Source: Xylanibacter ruminicola (GTDB lineage Bacteria > Bacteroidota > Bacteroidia > Bacteroidales > Bacteroidaceae). Taken from it: 64,000 bases of DNA. A program made the position numbers and the translations under genes. The notes beneath the pieces were generated by a model, which was not told the DNA's origin, searched no databases, and was given only the letters and a program-made list of their open reading frames with translations. Of the stretch, positions 49,475 to 58,021 are shown one piece after another; within the stretch, counting starts at the first letter, position 1, and each line of letters begins with the position of its first letter. The stretch is taken from contig NZ_FRBD01000005.1 in assembly GCF_900142525.1 (NCBI RefSeq), positions 1 through 64,000 of the forward strand, given 5' to 3'.

Positions 49475-50140
49475 CTAAAACAGACGGACGAGATTAGTTG
49501 TCAGTCCAAGCAGCATCACGATACTGCCTATGATTACTGCCACACCTATTATTTTGTTAATCAACTTAATGCCGTAAGTGTCGAATTTTGTGCGTATTTG
49601 GTCTACCAGCCATGTGAGTCCCCACCACCAAAGCAGAGCTCCTCCCACAATGCTCAGGAATCCAACTATCATCTCGAACGGATGATTGGGCAGCACGAAT
49701 GCAAACTGGGCATACATGGCCAGAAACAGGAAGATGATGAGTGGATTCGAGAATGTTACCAGAAAAGCTGTCCATGTGTTGTACCACAATGTGCCCTGTT
49801 GTTTTCCACTTTGGTGCATCTTGCGTGTAGGGTCGGTATGATAAGTGTACCATCCAAAACACAGCAGCATGATACTACCCGCCATCTGCAGATAGAAACG
49901 GTTCTGGTCGTTGGTGATAAAATCCATAACGAACGACATGCCGAAACCGGCAAACGCAGCATATATGATGTCGCTAACGGCAGCACCCAGACCTGTGGCA
50001 AATCCAAACCATCGGCCTTTATTCAGTGTGCGCTGCACGCAGAGTATGCCAACGGGCCCCATGGGGGCGCTGGCAATCACACCGATCAACATCCCTTTGA
50101 AGATGAAGTCTAATATATTTATTGGTATATGAATTGGCAT
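49475..50140 (-). CDS. LysE-family amino-acid exporter
   Basis: A 221-aa inner-membrane protein with about six membrane segments and the family start LIGVIASAPMGPVGILCVQR. LysE/RhtB proteins export amino acids or derivatives. The ATG at 50140 is preferred because the longer frame to 50191 runs through the -7 box at 50149-50156. It heads the long minus-strand run. Substrate unknown. Confidence 0.85.
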   Translation of the reverse strand: MPIHIPINILDFIFKGMLIGVIASAPMGPVGILCVQRTLNKGRWFGFATGLGAAVSDIIYAAFAGFGMSFVMDFITNDQNRFYLQMAGSIMLLCFGWYTYHTDPTRKMHQSGKQQGTLWYNTWTAFLVTFSNPLIIFLFLAMYAQFAFVLPNHPFEMIVGFLSIVGGALLWWWGLTWLVDQIRTKFDTYGIKLINKIIGVAVIIGSIVMLLGLTTNLVRLF

Positions 50141-50148
50141 AACGGGTG

Positions 50149-50156
50149 CAAAGTTA
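50149..50156 (-). promoter_or_regulatory. -7 element of the LysE-to-rpe gene run
   Basis: Minus-strand TAACTTTG, 9 bases before the chosen ATG; it decides the start of the exporter gene. Confidence 0.55.
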
Positions 50157-50250
50157 CGAAAAAAATTCCTCTTTCGTTTGATTTTAGTCATTCTTTTATA
50201 AAATAATGGTTAATTTCCGTAAAAAGTCAATTGTTCTGCTGCTTTTTTAC

Positions 50251-50258
50251 TAATTTTG
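50251..50258 (+). promoter_or_regulatory. -7 element of the ROK kinase gene
   Basis: TAATTTTG with a TTG 17 bp upstream (50231-50233); leader of about 45 bases. Confidence 0.5.
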
Positions 50259-50307
50259 TGCCTTGAAATTAAAAGATTCTTAAACGACTAATAAACTTAT
50301 TATAATT

Positions 50308-51294
50308 ATGAACGAACAAAATGCAGCTCTCAAGCCATACGTTATTGGCTTAGATTTAGGAGGCACAAACTCTGTTTTCGGCATTGTTGATGCCCGTGGT
50401 GAAATCAAGGCAACAACAGCCATTAAGACTGGTAACTATAGTACAGCTGAGGCTTACGTCGACGCTTGTGTCGAGGTGCTCAAGGTTATCATCGACCAGG
50501 TTGGTGGTATTGAGAAAATTAAGGCTATGGGTATTGGTGCTCCTAATGGCAACTATTATAACGGCACTATTGAGTTTGCTCCTAATCTGCCTTGGGCTCA
50601 CGATGGTATTGTTCCTTTGGCTAAGCTTTTCAGCGAGCGTTTGAATGATATCCCTGTTGCTCTTACCAATGATGCCAATGCTGCCGCTATAGGCGAAATG
50701 GTATATGGCGTGGCTCGAGGCATGAAGAACTTTATCGTTATCACCCTTGGTACAGGTGTGGGCTCGGGTATCGTAGTTAATGGTCAGCTTCTGTATGGAC
50801 ATGACGGATTTGCTGGCGAGCTGGGACACGTAACAATGGTTCGTGGCGAGGAAGGTCGTCCTTGTGGATGTGGTCGCACAGGCTGTCTTGAGGCATACTG
50901 CTCAGCTACTGGCGTGGCACGTACAGCTCGTGAGCTTCTGGCTAAGACCGATCGCCCTTCATTGCTCCGCGAGATGAATCCTGAGGAAATCACATCGCTC
51001 GATGTTTCTATCGCTGCTGGTAAGGGTGATGAGCTGGCTAAGGAAATTTATGATTTCACAGGTAAGATGCTTGGTGAGGCTTGTGCTGACTTTGCAGCCT
51101 TCTCTTCACCTGAGGCATTTATCTTCTTCGGTGGTATGGTTAAGGCTGGCGAGTTGATTATGAAGCCAATCCGCGAGGCTTATGAGGCTCATGTCTTGAA
51201 GATTTTCAAGAATAAGGCTAAATTCCTCGTTAGCGGTCTCGATGGTGCCAGCGCAGCAGTACTTGGTGCTTCTGCTATCGGATGGGAAGTTTAA
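50308..51294 (+). CDS. ROK-family glucokinase
   Basis: A 328-aa sugar kinase. ATP site GLDLGGTNSVFGIVD (14-28), catalytic Asp in TNDANAAAIGE, and the ROK zinc motif GELGHVTM...CGCGRTGCLEAY. It most likely phosphorylates glucose to glucose 6-phosphate, the usual role of this gene in Bacteroidota, which lack the phosphotransferase system for glucose. No ROK repressor HTH is present. Transcribed alone and closed by a two-way terminator. Confidence 0.88.
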   Translation: MNEQNAALKPYVIGLDLGGTNSVFGIVDARGEIKATTAIKTGNYSTAEAYVDACVEVLKVIIDQVGGIEKIKAMGIGAPNGNYYNGTIEFAPNLPWAHDGIVPLAKLFSERLNDIPVALTNDANAAAIGEMVYGVARGMKNFIVITLGTGVGSGIVVNGQLLYGHDGFAGELGHVTMVRGEEGRPCGCGRTGCLEAYCSATGVARTARELLAKTDRPSLLREMNPEEITSLDVSIAAGKGDELAKEIYDFTGKMLGEACADFAAFSSPEAFIFFGGMVKAGELIMKPIREAYEAHVLKIFKNKAKFLVSGLDGASAAVLGASAIGWEV

Positions 51295-51310
51295 TGATAT
51301 TATAAATGAT

Positions 51311-51348
51311 AACAAAAATAGGATGCCAATCGGTATCCTATTTTTGTT
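51311..51348. terminator. Bidirectional terminator
   Basis: AACAAAAATAGGAT (51311-51324) and ATCCTATTTTTGTT (51335-51348) form a 14-bp stem between two convergent genes. Confidence 0.85.
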
Positions 51349-51350
51349 GG

Positions 51351-53750
51351 TTATAGATGTACGTTGATGCCTAACCGAACTTCGAAGGTGTTGGCTTTAA
51401 CATCGTCGTAGTATTTATAATGGGTGCGGCGGGCGTAGTATGATCCAGACAACTCTATGCTCCAATTCTTTGTGATGTCGAACTGAGTGATAGGATTGAT
51501 AACCAGCAGGGCAGCATTTCCTTTGTCACCCTGCGAGTTCAGGTGCAACATGTCGTGCTCGGTAAACTTCGAAAAGTCAGTGTCTGGATCATAACCCTTC
51601 CATGTGTAGATGCGATAATAGTGGGCATTAAGAATAAAGCGGCCAAAGTGGCGCATCTCCATGTGAGTTTTGGTCTTAATGCTAAAGCCGCTACCCATGT
51701 TGTAGTCGCGGTCAATCACGTTATAGTAGTCGCTCTTGGTGCCGCCCAGCAGGATGCCGTTCAAGAATATGCGCTGCTCCAGATGAGACAGCATGCCAAC
51801 CTCGGGCATCTGTATGATAGCTCCCGGACCAAATGCAGCAGCTTCACTGATGCGGTATGGTGTGAGGTCGGAACCGTTTTTGACAGGTTTCGAATCGAAA
51901 TAATCGAAGTGCTGATACAGTCCGAATTCAGCGCGGATGTTCTTGCGCTCAATCATTGGCGTGCTCCACAGACGGCCCATCAGGTGTACTTGGTTCAGTA
52001 TTGGCTGGTTAGTCGAGAGGCCAACTACAAGCTCGGTCTCAAAGAAGTCGTACGGCGCATTGTGCTCGTTCTCGTTAATTGGGTCGCCGTATTGCATAAA
52101 GAAGTCAATGTAAGGATTATGCTCGCCCTTAAACAGCTCGCCGTTGTCGGCCAGATATCGGTCGCCGGCTGTAATGGTAATCTCTACTGGGTTGCGATTA
52201 TAGTCGTGATAACGATAGTGATTGCTGCGTACGGTCCATGCATCGCCTGTGGCCAGTCGTTTCAATGTACCCATGGGGTTAAATATGGTAGCTCCAAACT
52301 CTCGCCAGAAGCGTGGCCAACCGCTTTTTGAGTCGTCGAGGAATATGCGGCTCACGCGATTGGTTATCTCACCGATGCAGATACCGCCAAAGGTGGTGGC
52401 TATCAGGTCGTTAATTGCTGGTGGCTCTATCTCGCCAAGGAACTCCCACTCCAGAGAACCAATCATAGCGTATGGTGCTGATTCCCAGAACGACAGACCT
52501 TGCGCGCGGGCCGAATTGAAGTATAGGTTACCGTGATAGGGGTGCATAAACAAGTTGGTTGAAAAGACATCATTATCCCAAACAAATCCGTTTTTAAAGT
52601 TCTCGCCCCAAGTATGCAGCGTGGTTTGCGCAAAGTCCTGATTGGTGATGATGCGGTCGAAGAAGTGCACAAATGCATTCACACCCGTAACCTGTCCCAG
52701 TGCCCACCATGGGTGTTTCTTCCCAAGACCGGGTGCCATGAGCGAGTCGGCTGGCGTTTTAGCCTCGCTGCGTCGTACCACTGCTGTCTGTCGGTTAGCG
52801 TTGTGCGGATAGCGGAACGTCAAGCCTGCCTCAGCCAGAAAGCGGCTGCGATACTTTTCCTGATGATAATAGTAGTGGGTATCGCCATAACCTAGCGATG
52901 CGAACAGCCCAACATTGCGGTTCAGCTGATAGTCGGCATTGATGCGAGCTTGGAGCGAGAATAGCTGTGAGGGCCCCTCGTCGCTCTGTTTCTTGAATGT
53001 TTCAATGTGATAATATCCGATGTCGCCGCTGAGCGATAGTTTCGGGGTTATCTGAGAGTACTGACCCAGTCGATAGAAGATACCGCCCGAGAAGTGGTCG
53101 TCAAATCCCATAAAGTGAGTTCCTATACCTATTATACTATAGGTACTGTGATTGCGGAATCGTACGGCAGCGTTCAGTTTTGTGCTTGTGCCGCCATAAA
53201 CCATAAAGTCAACAGTTGTACTGGGGTTTACGTTTACCAATCCTATCTTGCGACCCGAGGTATCCTTGGTGTAGTTAATGATACCCACCTGCCAGCCCTT
53301 GGGGTGCGATGTAGCCACATTGATGGCACCCAGCTGCAATCCATTCAGTTCGTTGGTGTAGTTGTAGGCACCCAACTGCATGCCGCTCATGGTGCCTGCA
53401 GATACATTTAATAATCCTGCTAGCTGCAAACCTTTCTCAACGCCCATCGTTATGTTAGTAATACCGCTTAGCTGCATGCCTCGTAGCGGTGTAGATGATA
53501 TGTTTGAGAAACCTGACAGTTGCAATCCCTTAACATTCCATGCATAGTTCGACAAAACATTAAACTGGAGGCCTTTCAGTGTGTCGGTATGGCTGGAAAC
53601 TCCAAAGCTTAGACTGGTAATGCGAGTTGAATCGGCCTTGTTAGTCTTTCCGAAGTCAATAGCTAGTCCATGTCTGTGTTGGGCGGAAACTGCTGTTGCT
53701 GCTAACAGTATAGCTGTAAGCGAGATGAATCTAAGATTTGATTTCTTCAT
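51351..53750 (-). CDS. DUF3943 outer-membrane-type protein with surface repeats
   Basis: A 799-aa exported protein: signal peptide (1-23), then six or so repeats of about 20 residues built on GLQLxGxxN (GMQLSGITNITMG, GLQLAGLLNVSAG, GMQLGAYNYTNE) at about 55-165, of the LA_2272 surface-repeat type. Beta-barrel-like strands and a DUF3943 region (GRLWSTPMIERKNIRAEFGL) follow, ending in an aromatic strand and a terminal hydrophobic residue. It is probably an outer-membrane barrel with unknown cargo. It has its own promoter (53780-53787). Confidence 0.75.
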   Translation of the reverse strand: MKKSNLRFISLTAILLAATAVSAQHRHGLAIDFGKTNKADSTRITSLSFGVSSHTDTLKGLQFNVLSNYAWNVKGLQLSGFSNISSTPLRGMQLSGITNITMGVEKGLQLAGLLNVSAGTMSGMQLGAYNYTNELNGLQLGAINVATSHPKGWQVGIINYTKDTSGRKIGLVNVNPSTTVDFMVYGGTSTKLNAAVRFRNHSTYSIIGIGTHFMGFDDHFSGGIFYRLGQYSQITPKLSLSGDIGYYHIETFKKQSDEGPSQLFSLQARINADYQLNRNVGLFASLGYGDTHYYYHQEKYRSRFLAEAGLTFRYPHNANRQTAVVRRSEAKTPADSLMAPGLGKKHPWWALGQVTGVNAFVHFFDRIITNQDFAQTTLHTWGENFKNGFVWDNDVFSTNLFMHPYHGNLYFNSARAQGLSFWESAPYAMIGSLEWEFLGEIEPPAINDLIATTFGGICIGEITNRVSRIFLDDSKSGWPRFWREFGATIFNPMGTLKRLATGDAWTVRSNHYRYHDYNRNPVEITITAGDRYLADNGELFKGEHNPYIDFFMQYGDPINENEHNAPYDFFETELVVGLSTNQPILNQVHLMGRLWSTPMIERKNIRAEFGLYQHFDYFDSKPVKNGSDLTPYRISEAAAFGPGAIIQMPEVGMLSHLEQRIFLNGILLGGTKSDYYNVIDRDYNMGSGFSIKTKTHMEMRHFGRFILNAHYYRIYTWKGYDPDTDFSKFTEHDMLHLNSQGDKGNAALLVINPITQFDITKNWSIELSGSYYARRTHYKYYDDVKANTFEVRLGINVHL

Positions 53751-53779
53751 TGTCTTTATATGATATTTGTTCTATTTTG

Positions 53780-53787
53780 CAAAAGTA
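53780..53787 (-). promoter_or_regulatory. -7 element of the DUF3943 gene
   Basis: Minus-strand TACTTTTG, 30 bases before the ATG. Confidence 0.45.
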
Positions 53788-53891
53788 TAAAAAATAATCA
53801 ATAGTAATCATTATAATGCGGGTTTTTTAACTCAAATAAAGCTATAAATACAAAAAATGGTTAATTCTCGAATTTTTGTGTCCTAAAATTC

Positions 53892-53941
53892 TTGATAATC
53901 TAAAATAATTGTTAACTTTGCATCGTCACCTGATGAGGTGA
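53892..53941 (+). promoter_or_regulatory. Promoter and leader hairpin of the exported caspase operon
   Basis: TTG (53892-53894), 18-bp spacer, TAACTTTG (53913-53920). The message would begin near a hairpin TCACCT-GATG-AGGTGA (53926-53941), a possible 5' stabiliser or regulator site. Confidence 0.6.
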
Positions 53942-53989
53942 TACTAAAGAAATTATAAATATGTCTTACTAACAATAATTTAATGCACA

Positions 53990-54520
53990 ATGTTTTTTAA
54001 ACGATTCTATATGGCGTTGCTATTTCTGTTTTTGGTTCTGTTGCCATCAGGGTTTACTTCTGTATGTCAGGCAGGCTCCAAGAACAAAGATATCATGAAA
54101 GAATGCAAAAAAGTCTGCAAACAGATGAAAGCCGAAGGATGGGAGGTCTATGGACAAAAAGTTTCACTCGAAGATGCCCTCGTGAATTATTACCAGATGG
54201 TGGCTGATGGCAACGGAGAGGTAGAAACAATTATTGGTAAAGGCGAGGCTAATAGCTCAAATCAGGCCATGACAAAAGCGATGCATCATCTGAAAGTGCA
54301 ATATGCATCGATGCAAAAATCCAACGTGTCGAGTGAAGTTAATGTGAAAATGACTAACGATGTGTCAAATTCAGGTGCAAAGAGCAATGTGGAATTTGAT
54401 TCAACTTTCGAACAAAATGTCAATCAGAAAATCGGAACTTTTAAACCAGATATGATTCTTTCCCGGAAAAAAGGCGATGGTAAAACCGAGATACAAGTGT
54501 ATTTAATAGTAAAACAATAA
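53990..54520 (+). CDS. Exported hypothetical protein, first gene of the caspase operon (176 aa)
   Basis: Signal peptide at 1-28 (hydrophobic LLFLFLVLLPSGF core), then a small mixed domain with repeated Asn/Ser-rich stretches (SSEVNVKMTNDVSNSGAKSN). The repeated-strand character and the QAMTKAMHHLKVQY helix recall LPP20-like envelope proteins, but I cannot assign it. It ends 7 bases before the DUF4384 gene, so the two are probably expressed together. Confidence 0.7.
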   Translation: MFFKRFYMALLFLFLVLLPSGFTSVCQAGSKNKDIMKECKKVCKQMKAEGWEVYGQKVSLEDALVNYYQMVADGNGEVETIIGKGEANSSNQAMTKAMHHLKVQYASMQKSNVSSEVNVKMTNDVSNSGAKSNVEFDSTFEQNVNQKIGTFKPDMILSRKKGDGKTEIQVYLIVKQ

Positions 54521-54527
54521 GTATAAT

Positions 54528-55397
54528 ATGAGTCGCAAAACAATTAATCTATTACTGCTTCTATGTGCAAACCTGCCAATGAGTGTTTCTGCTCAGAAAA
54601 CAGTGGATGTACATGCCGAATACAGTTACGAGGTGGGCGAAAATGATAACATCACGTTAAGAGAAGCCAGACGTAAATGTCTGGAATTGGCAAAGGCCGA
54701 AGCAATCAAGGCTGAATTCGGCGAGCTGATTACATCGGATGTTATCGATACTAATGTTGAGACAAATGGAGAGGCTACCAGTTCGTTCTTCTGGGAGAAT
54801 ACAGTAGCTATGGCTAAGGGCGACTGGCTTGGTGACACTCAGCCACCACAATTCGATGTTCAATATATAGATAATAAGCTGATATTTAAAGTCGAGGTAT
54901 GGGGTAAGGCTCGAGAGATTGTTCAATCTAAAGCCGAGTTGAAATGGAAAATCCTGAAGGATACAGATGGCGAAAAAGAGGAGACAAACAGATTCAGAAA
55001 CGGCGAAAAAGTATATCTCAGTTTCCGTTCTCCTGCCGATGGATATCTTGCAGTCTACCTGATTATGGGCGACGACGACACAGCATGTCTTCTGCCATAC
55101 AAGAACGAGCCTTCGGGGCGCTTTCAGATTAAGCGGGGTAAGGAATACATGTTCTTTGACCGCGAGGTGGACCCCTCGGCATATCAGTATAAGCTGAGTA
55201 CAAAGTATGCGATGGAGGATAATCAGCTTGTGGTTATTTACTCTCCTAATCCGTTTACAAAGTGTAACGATGTAACTGGTGATGCTAAACATCCAAACTC
55301 TTTGAACACTCACGATTTCCAGAAATGGCTGTTGAGATGTCAGAGGGCTGATAGCGATATGATAGTAAATAAACGATGGGTGAAAATCAGACAATAG
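54528..55397 (+). CDS. Exported DUF4384-domain protein
   Basis: A 289-aa protein with signal peptide (1-22), an N-terminal segment with ARRKCLELAKAEAIKAEFGE helices, and a C-terminal DUF4384-like beta domain (NGEKVYLSFRSPADGYLAVY, LLPYKNEPSGRFQIKRGKEY). DUF4384 is often fused to or encoded beside caspase-fold (peptidase C14) proteins in other phyla, and here the caspase gene lies two genes downstream. This supports a sensor or partner role in the periplasm or at the surface. Confidence 0.75.
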   Translation: MSRKTINLLLLLCANLPMSVSAQKTVDVHAEYSYEVGENDNITLREARRKCLELAKAEAIKAEFGELITSDVIDTNVETNGEATSSFFWENTVAMAKGDWLGDTQPPQFDVQYIDNKLIFKVEVWGKAREIVQSKAELKWKILKDTDGEKEETNRFRNGEKVYLSFRSPADGYLAVYLIMGDDDTACLLPYKNEPSGRFQIKRGKEYMFFDREVDPSAYQYKLSTKYAMEDNQLVVIYSPNPFTKCNDVTGDAKHPNSLNTHDFQKWLLRCQRADSDMIVNKRWVKIRQ

Positions 55398-55435
55398 CTA
55401 AAATAAATATTATTAATTAACAAAAAAACAGTATT

Positions 55436-56341
55436 ATGAAAAGGAAATTTGTTTTATTCTTATCATGTTTCTTTTCTTTTGTAGCCTTTGCACAGGTAGA
55501 AGAAGACAAAACTGTTAGCATCGACTGGAAAGAAGATTCTACTGAGATTACCACGATTAACGACATTATCATGGTACAGCAACAACTAACCAGTAGAAGT
55601 GATACAGAGAAGCATTTCTCTTCTGTATGGGGCAGAAGAGGGTATTTCAACTTCTCTTACAACAACACCAAGCTCTCGCCCAAGAGTTCTATCCTAACAG
55701 AATTTGGAACAAATGTTCCGGATTTTAAGTCTGATTGGGGCGTATCTATCCAATATGGTAAAAGCTATCGTTTACACAAAAAGCCTATTGCCAACGTAGC
55801 ATTGTTCAACATTGATTACACCGGAATAGACTTTAATGTAAACCACTTTAAAGCAGAAGGAGACGGAAAACTCTACGATAGTAGCAAAAAGTTTACAAAA
55901 GATAAAGATACTTACTATTACACCCCATGGAACATGGAGAAGTACGAGGCTAACTACGGTATGTCGCTCGGCCCCTCGTTGACTTTGGCTCCATTCAATC
56001 TTACTAACAGCAAGGCGCTTCATTATCTGAAGTTCAACGTATTCTTCCATGTTGGTTATCACGTATCAGTATTATACATGAAGAATAATAAAGATGCAGA
56101 TGCAAACACTGATACAACCAGCGAAGATTTCAAGAACATGGAGAGTAACTTGAAACTCGATTGGGGACATGGCTTGATAACAAGTTTTGGGTTTAATGTC
56201 TCCTGGAAGGCTATTGGTATAGGTTATGAAATGCGTAACGGCAATATTAAATACAAAGCAGCAAATACTGGCGATTTCGGCAAGGACGAATACGAATTCA
56301 AGTCTGCAACAAATAGAGTCTATCTGCAGATCAGAATGTAA
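55436..56341 (+). CDS. Exported outer-membrane beta-barrel-like protein (301 aa)
   Basis: Signal peptide at 1-19 (FVLFLSCFFSFVAFA), followed by alternating polar/hydrophobic strands (GRRGYFNFSYNNTKLSPKSS, TSFGFNVSWKAIGIGYEMRN) and a final strand VYLQIRM, as in small outer-membrane barrels. No lipobox. Sits between the DUF4384 and caspase genes and is probably the membrane part of the same system. No ligand can be inferred. Confidence 0.7.
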   Translation: MKRKFVLFLSCFFSFVAFAQVEEDKTVSIDWKEDSTEITTINDIIMVQQQLTSRSDTEKHFSSVWGRRGYFNFSYNNTKLSPKSSILTEFGTNVPDFKSDWGVSIQYGKSYRLHKKPIANVALFNIDYTGIDFNVNHFKAEGDGKLYDSSKKFTKDKDTYYYTPWNMEKYEANYGMSLGPSLTLAPFNLTNSKALHYLKFNVFFHVGYHVSVLYMKNNKDADANTDTTSEDFKNMESNLKLDWGHGLITSFGFNVSWKAIGIGYEMRNGNIKYKAANTGDFGKDEYEFKSATNRVYLQIRM

Positions 56342-56393
56342 ACTGTTTCATTATTTCGTTTAATCATTCAATAACAATTTAATAGCAATAATT

Positions 56394-57905
56394 ATGAAAA
56401 AATATATAGTATCGGTCTTATTGACCTTCCTGTGTGCTTCGTCGATGACAGCACAGTCATTTTATAAGACAGAAGGATATTGTGGAGATGATACCAAATG
56501 GTCTTTCGATGGTTACACACTCGCAATATCAAACGTTAACGATAAAGGACAGACGGTTGTTATTGACAACTACAACGTTGAGAAGTCAATAGCCCCTTGG
56601 ATCAAGTCAAAACTTGATATTAGAAAAGTTGAAATAGGTACTGGTATTACCAGAATCGGATCTTGCGCTTTTGCTAACTGTCAGAATCTTCAGGAAGTAG
56701 TATTCTCTGGTACCGACCTGAAAGAAATCGGATGGGGAGCTTTCTTGAATTGTTCGCGTCTTCGCAATATCTCGATGCCGGTGCAGTTGCGAATTATCGA
56801 AACGATTGCATTTGCTAACTGTAATTCTTTGGTATCTGTAACCATTCCTGATCAGTGTCGCGTAGGCGATCAGGCTTTTGTGTCTTGCGACAATCTTAAG
56901 TCTATCGAGATGAGCCCAACAGCTATCATTGGTCATCATGCTTTTGCCCGTGAGATTACTTTAAATAATAAGGTTAGACACGCCCTGTATAGTGGCGAAA
57001 TCATTCGTATTCCTCCATACATTAATGCTGACAACAGCCATGAGTATGGTCTTTCAAAGTCATCTGTCGAGAAATTCTCGAAGGGACATGTTGATATCAA
57101 TTACGATTATAAAACATCAACGGTCGACTCGTTAACCGTTACAAGTACCATGACTCGCAACGATCTCTATGCACTTATCATTGGAAACCAGAACTACCGT
57201 TTTGCTTCAGATGTTCCTTATGCTATTCACGATGCCCGCGTATTCGGTGATTATTGCAAGAAGGTGCTTGGTATTCCTGCTGGAAACATTCATATAGCTG
57301 AGGATGCCACAAAGCAGATGATTATGGAGGAAGAAATGGAAGACTGGATTAATGGTATCAGCGATCGCGATAATAAGCATCTGATAGTTTACTATGCTGG
57401 TCACGGTGTGCCCGATGTTAAAAATAAGAACAAGGCCTATATCCTTCCAACTGATGTAAGAGGAACCAACCCAAAGAGAGGTATCGCGCTTGATGATTTC
57501 TATGGAAAACTTGGCGAATTTGGATTTAAGCAGACCTCGGTATTCCTCGATGCGTGCTTTAGTGGTGTAAACCGTAGTAACGAGGGCGTTACAGAGGGAT
57601 TACGTGCAGTTGAAATCGAAGCTGAGGAAGGTGAAATTGCTAACAACTCTATGGTGGTGTTCTCAGCAGCTCAAGGCAATGAAACTGCCCAAGGCTATCC
57701 AGAGCAGGGACACGGATTGTTTACTTACTTCCTGTTGCAGGCTCTTAAGAATACAAATGGAACAATTACATTTGGTGAGCTGTCTGACCATATAAAGAAA
57801 AACGTATCTTCTCAGGCTAGAGAACTGAAGATGCATAAGAAGCAGACTCCAACAACCAAGCCGTCTGAGAATCTGTCGGATACATGGCGTAGCATTCGTT
57901 TCTAA
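56394..57905 (+). CDS. Exported LRR-caspase (peptidase C14) protein
   Basis: A 503-aa protein: signal peptide (1-20), BspA-type leucine-rich repeats (about 75-190; ITRIGSCAFANCQNLQEVVF, LKEIGWGAFLNCSRLRNISM), then a caspase-fold domain (about 255-490). The catalytic pair is intact: His337 in YYAGHGVPD and Cys388 in FLDACFSG, with the acidic DDFYGKL segment between them. LRRs usually bind proteins, so substrates or partners may be chosen by the repeats. Active caspase-like proteases cut after Arg/Lys or Asp; the target is unknown. It ends the operon before a strong terminator. Confidence 0.88.
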   Translation: MKKYIVSVLLTFLCASSMTAQSFYKTEGYCGDDTKWSFDGYTLAISNVNDKGQTVVIDNYNVEKSIAPWIKSKLDIRKVEIGTGITRIGSCAFANCQNLQEVVFSGTDLKEIGWGAFLNCSRLRNISMPVQLRIIETIAFANCNSLVSVTIPDQCRVGDQAFVSCDNLKSIEMSPTAIIGHHAFAREITLNNKVRHALYSGEIIRIPPYINADNSHEYGLSKSSVEKFSKGHVDINYDYKTSTVDSLTVTSTMTRNDLYALIIGNQNYRFASDVPYAIHDARVFGDYCKKVLGIPAGNIHIAEDATKQMIMEEEMEDWINGISDRDNKHLIVYYAGHGVPDVKNKNKAYILPTDVRGTNPKRGIALDDFYGKLGEFGFKQTSVFLDACFSGVNRSNEGVTEGLRAVEIEAEEGEIANNSMVVFSAAQGNETAQGYPEQGHGLFTYFLLQALKNTNGTITFGELSDHIKKNVSSQARELKMHKKQTPTTKPSENLSDTWRSIRF

Positions 57906-57931
57906 GTATTTGAAATTTATTATACTAAAGT

Positions 57932-57963
57932 AAGGAACAACAGAAAAAGTTGTTCCTTTTTTA
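57932..57963 (+). terminator. Terminator of the caspase operon
   Basis: AAGGAACAAC (57932-57941) pairs perfectly with GTTGTTCCTT (57949-57958), followed by T-rich sequence. Confidence 0.9.
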
Positions 57964-57982
57964 TTAGGAAAATGGCAATACA

Positions 57983-58014
57983 TTTGGTTATTTGCATGCT
58001 TATTATTACCTTTG
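57983..58014 (+). promoter_or_regulatory. Promoter placing transcription start next to the amgK-rapZ ATG
   Basis: TTTG (57983-57986), 20-bp spacer, TACCTTTG (58007-58014). Transcription should begin within a few bases of the ATG at 58022. Confidence 0.65.
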
Positions 58015-58021
58015 CAGCATC

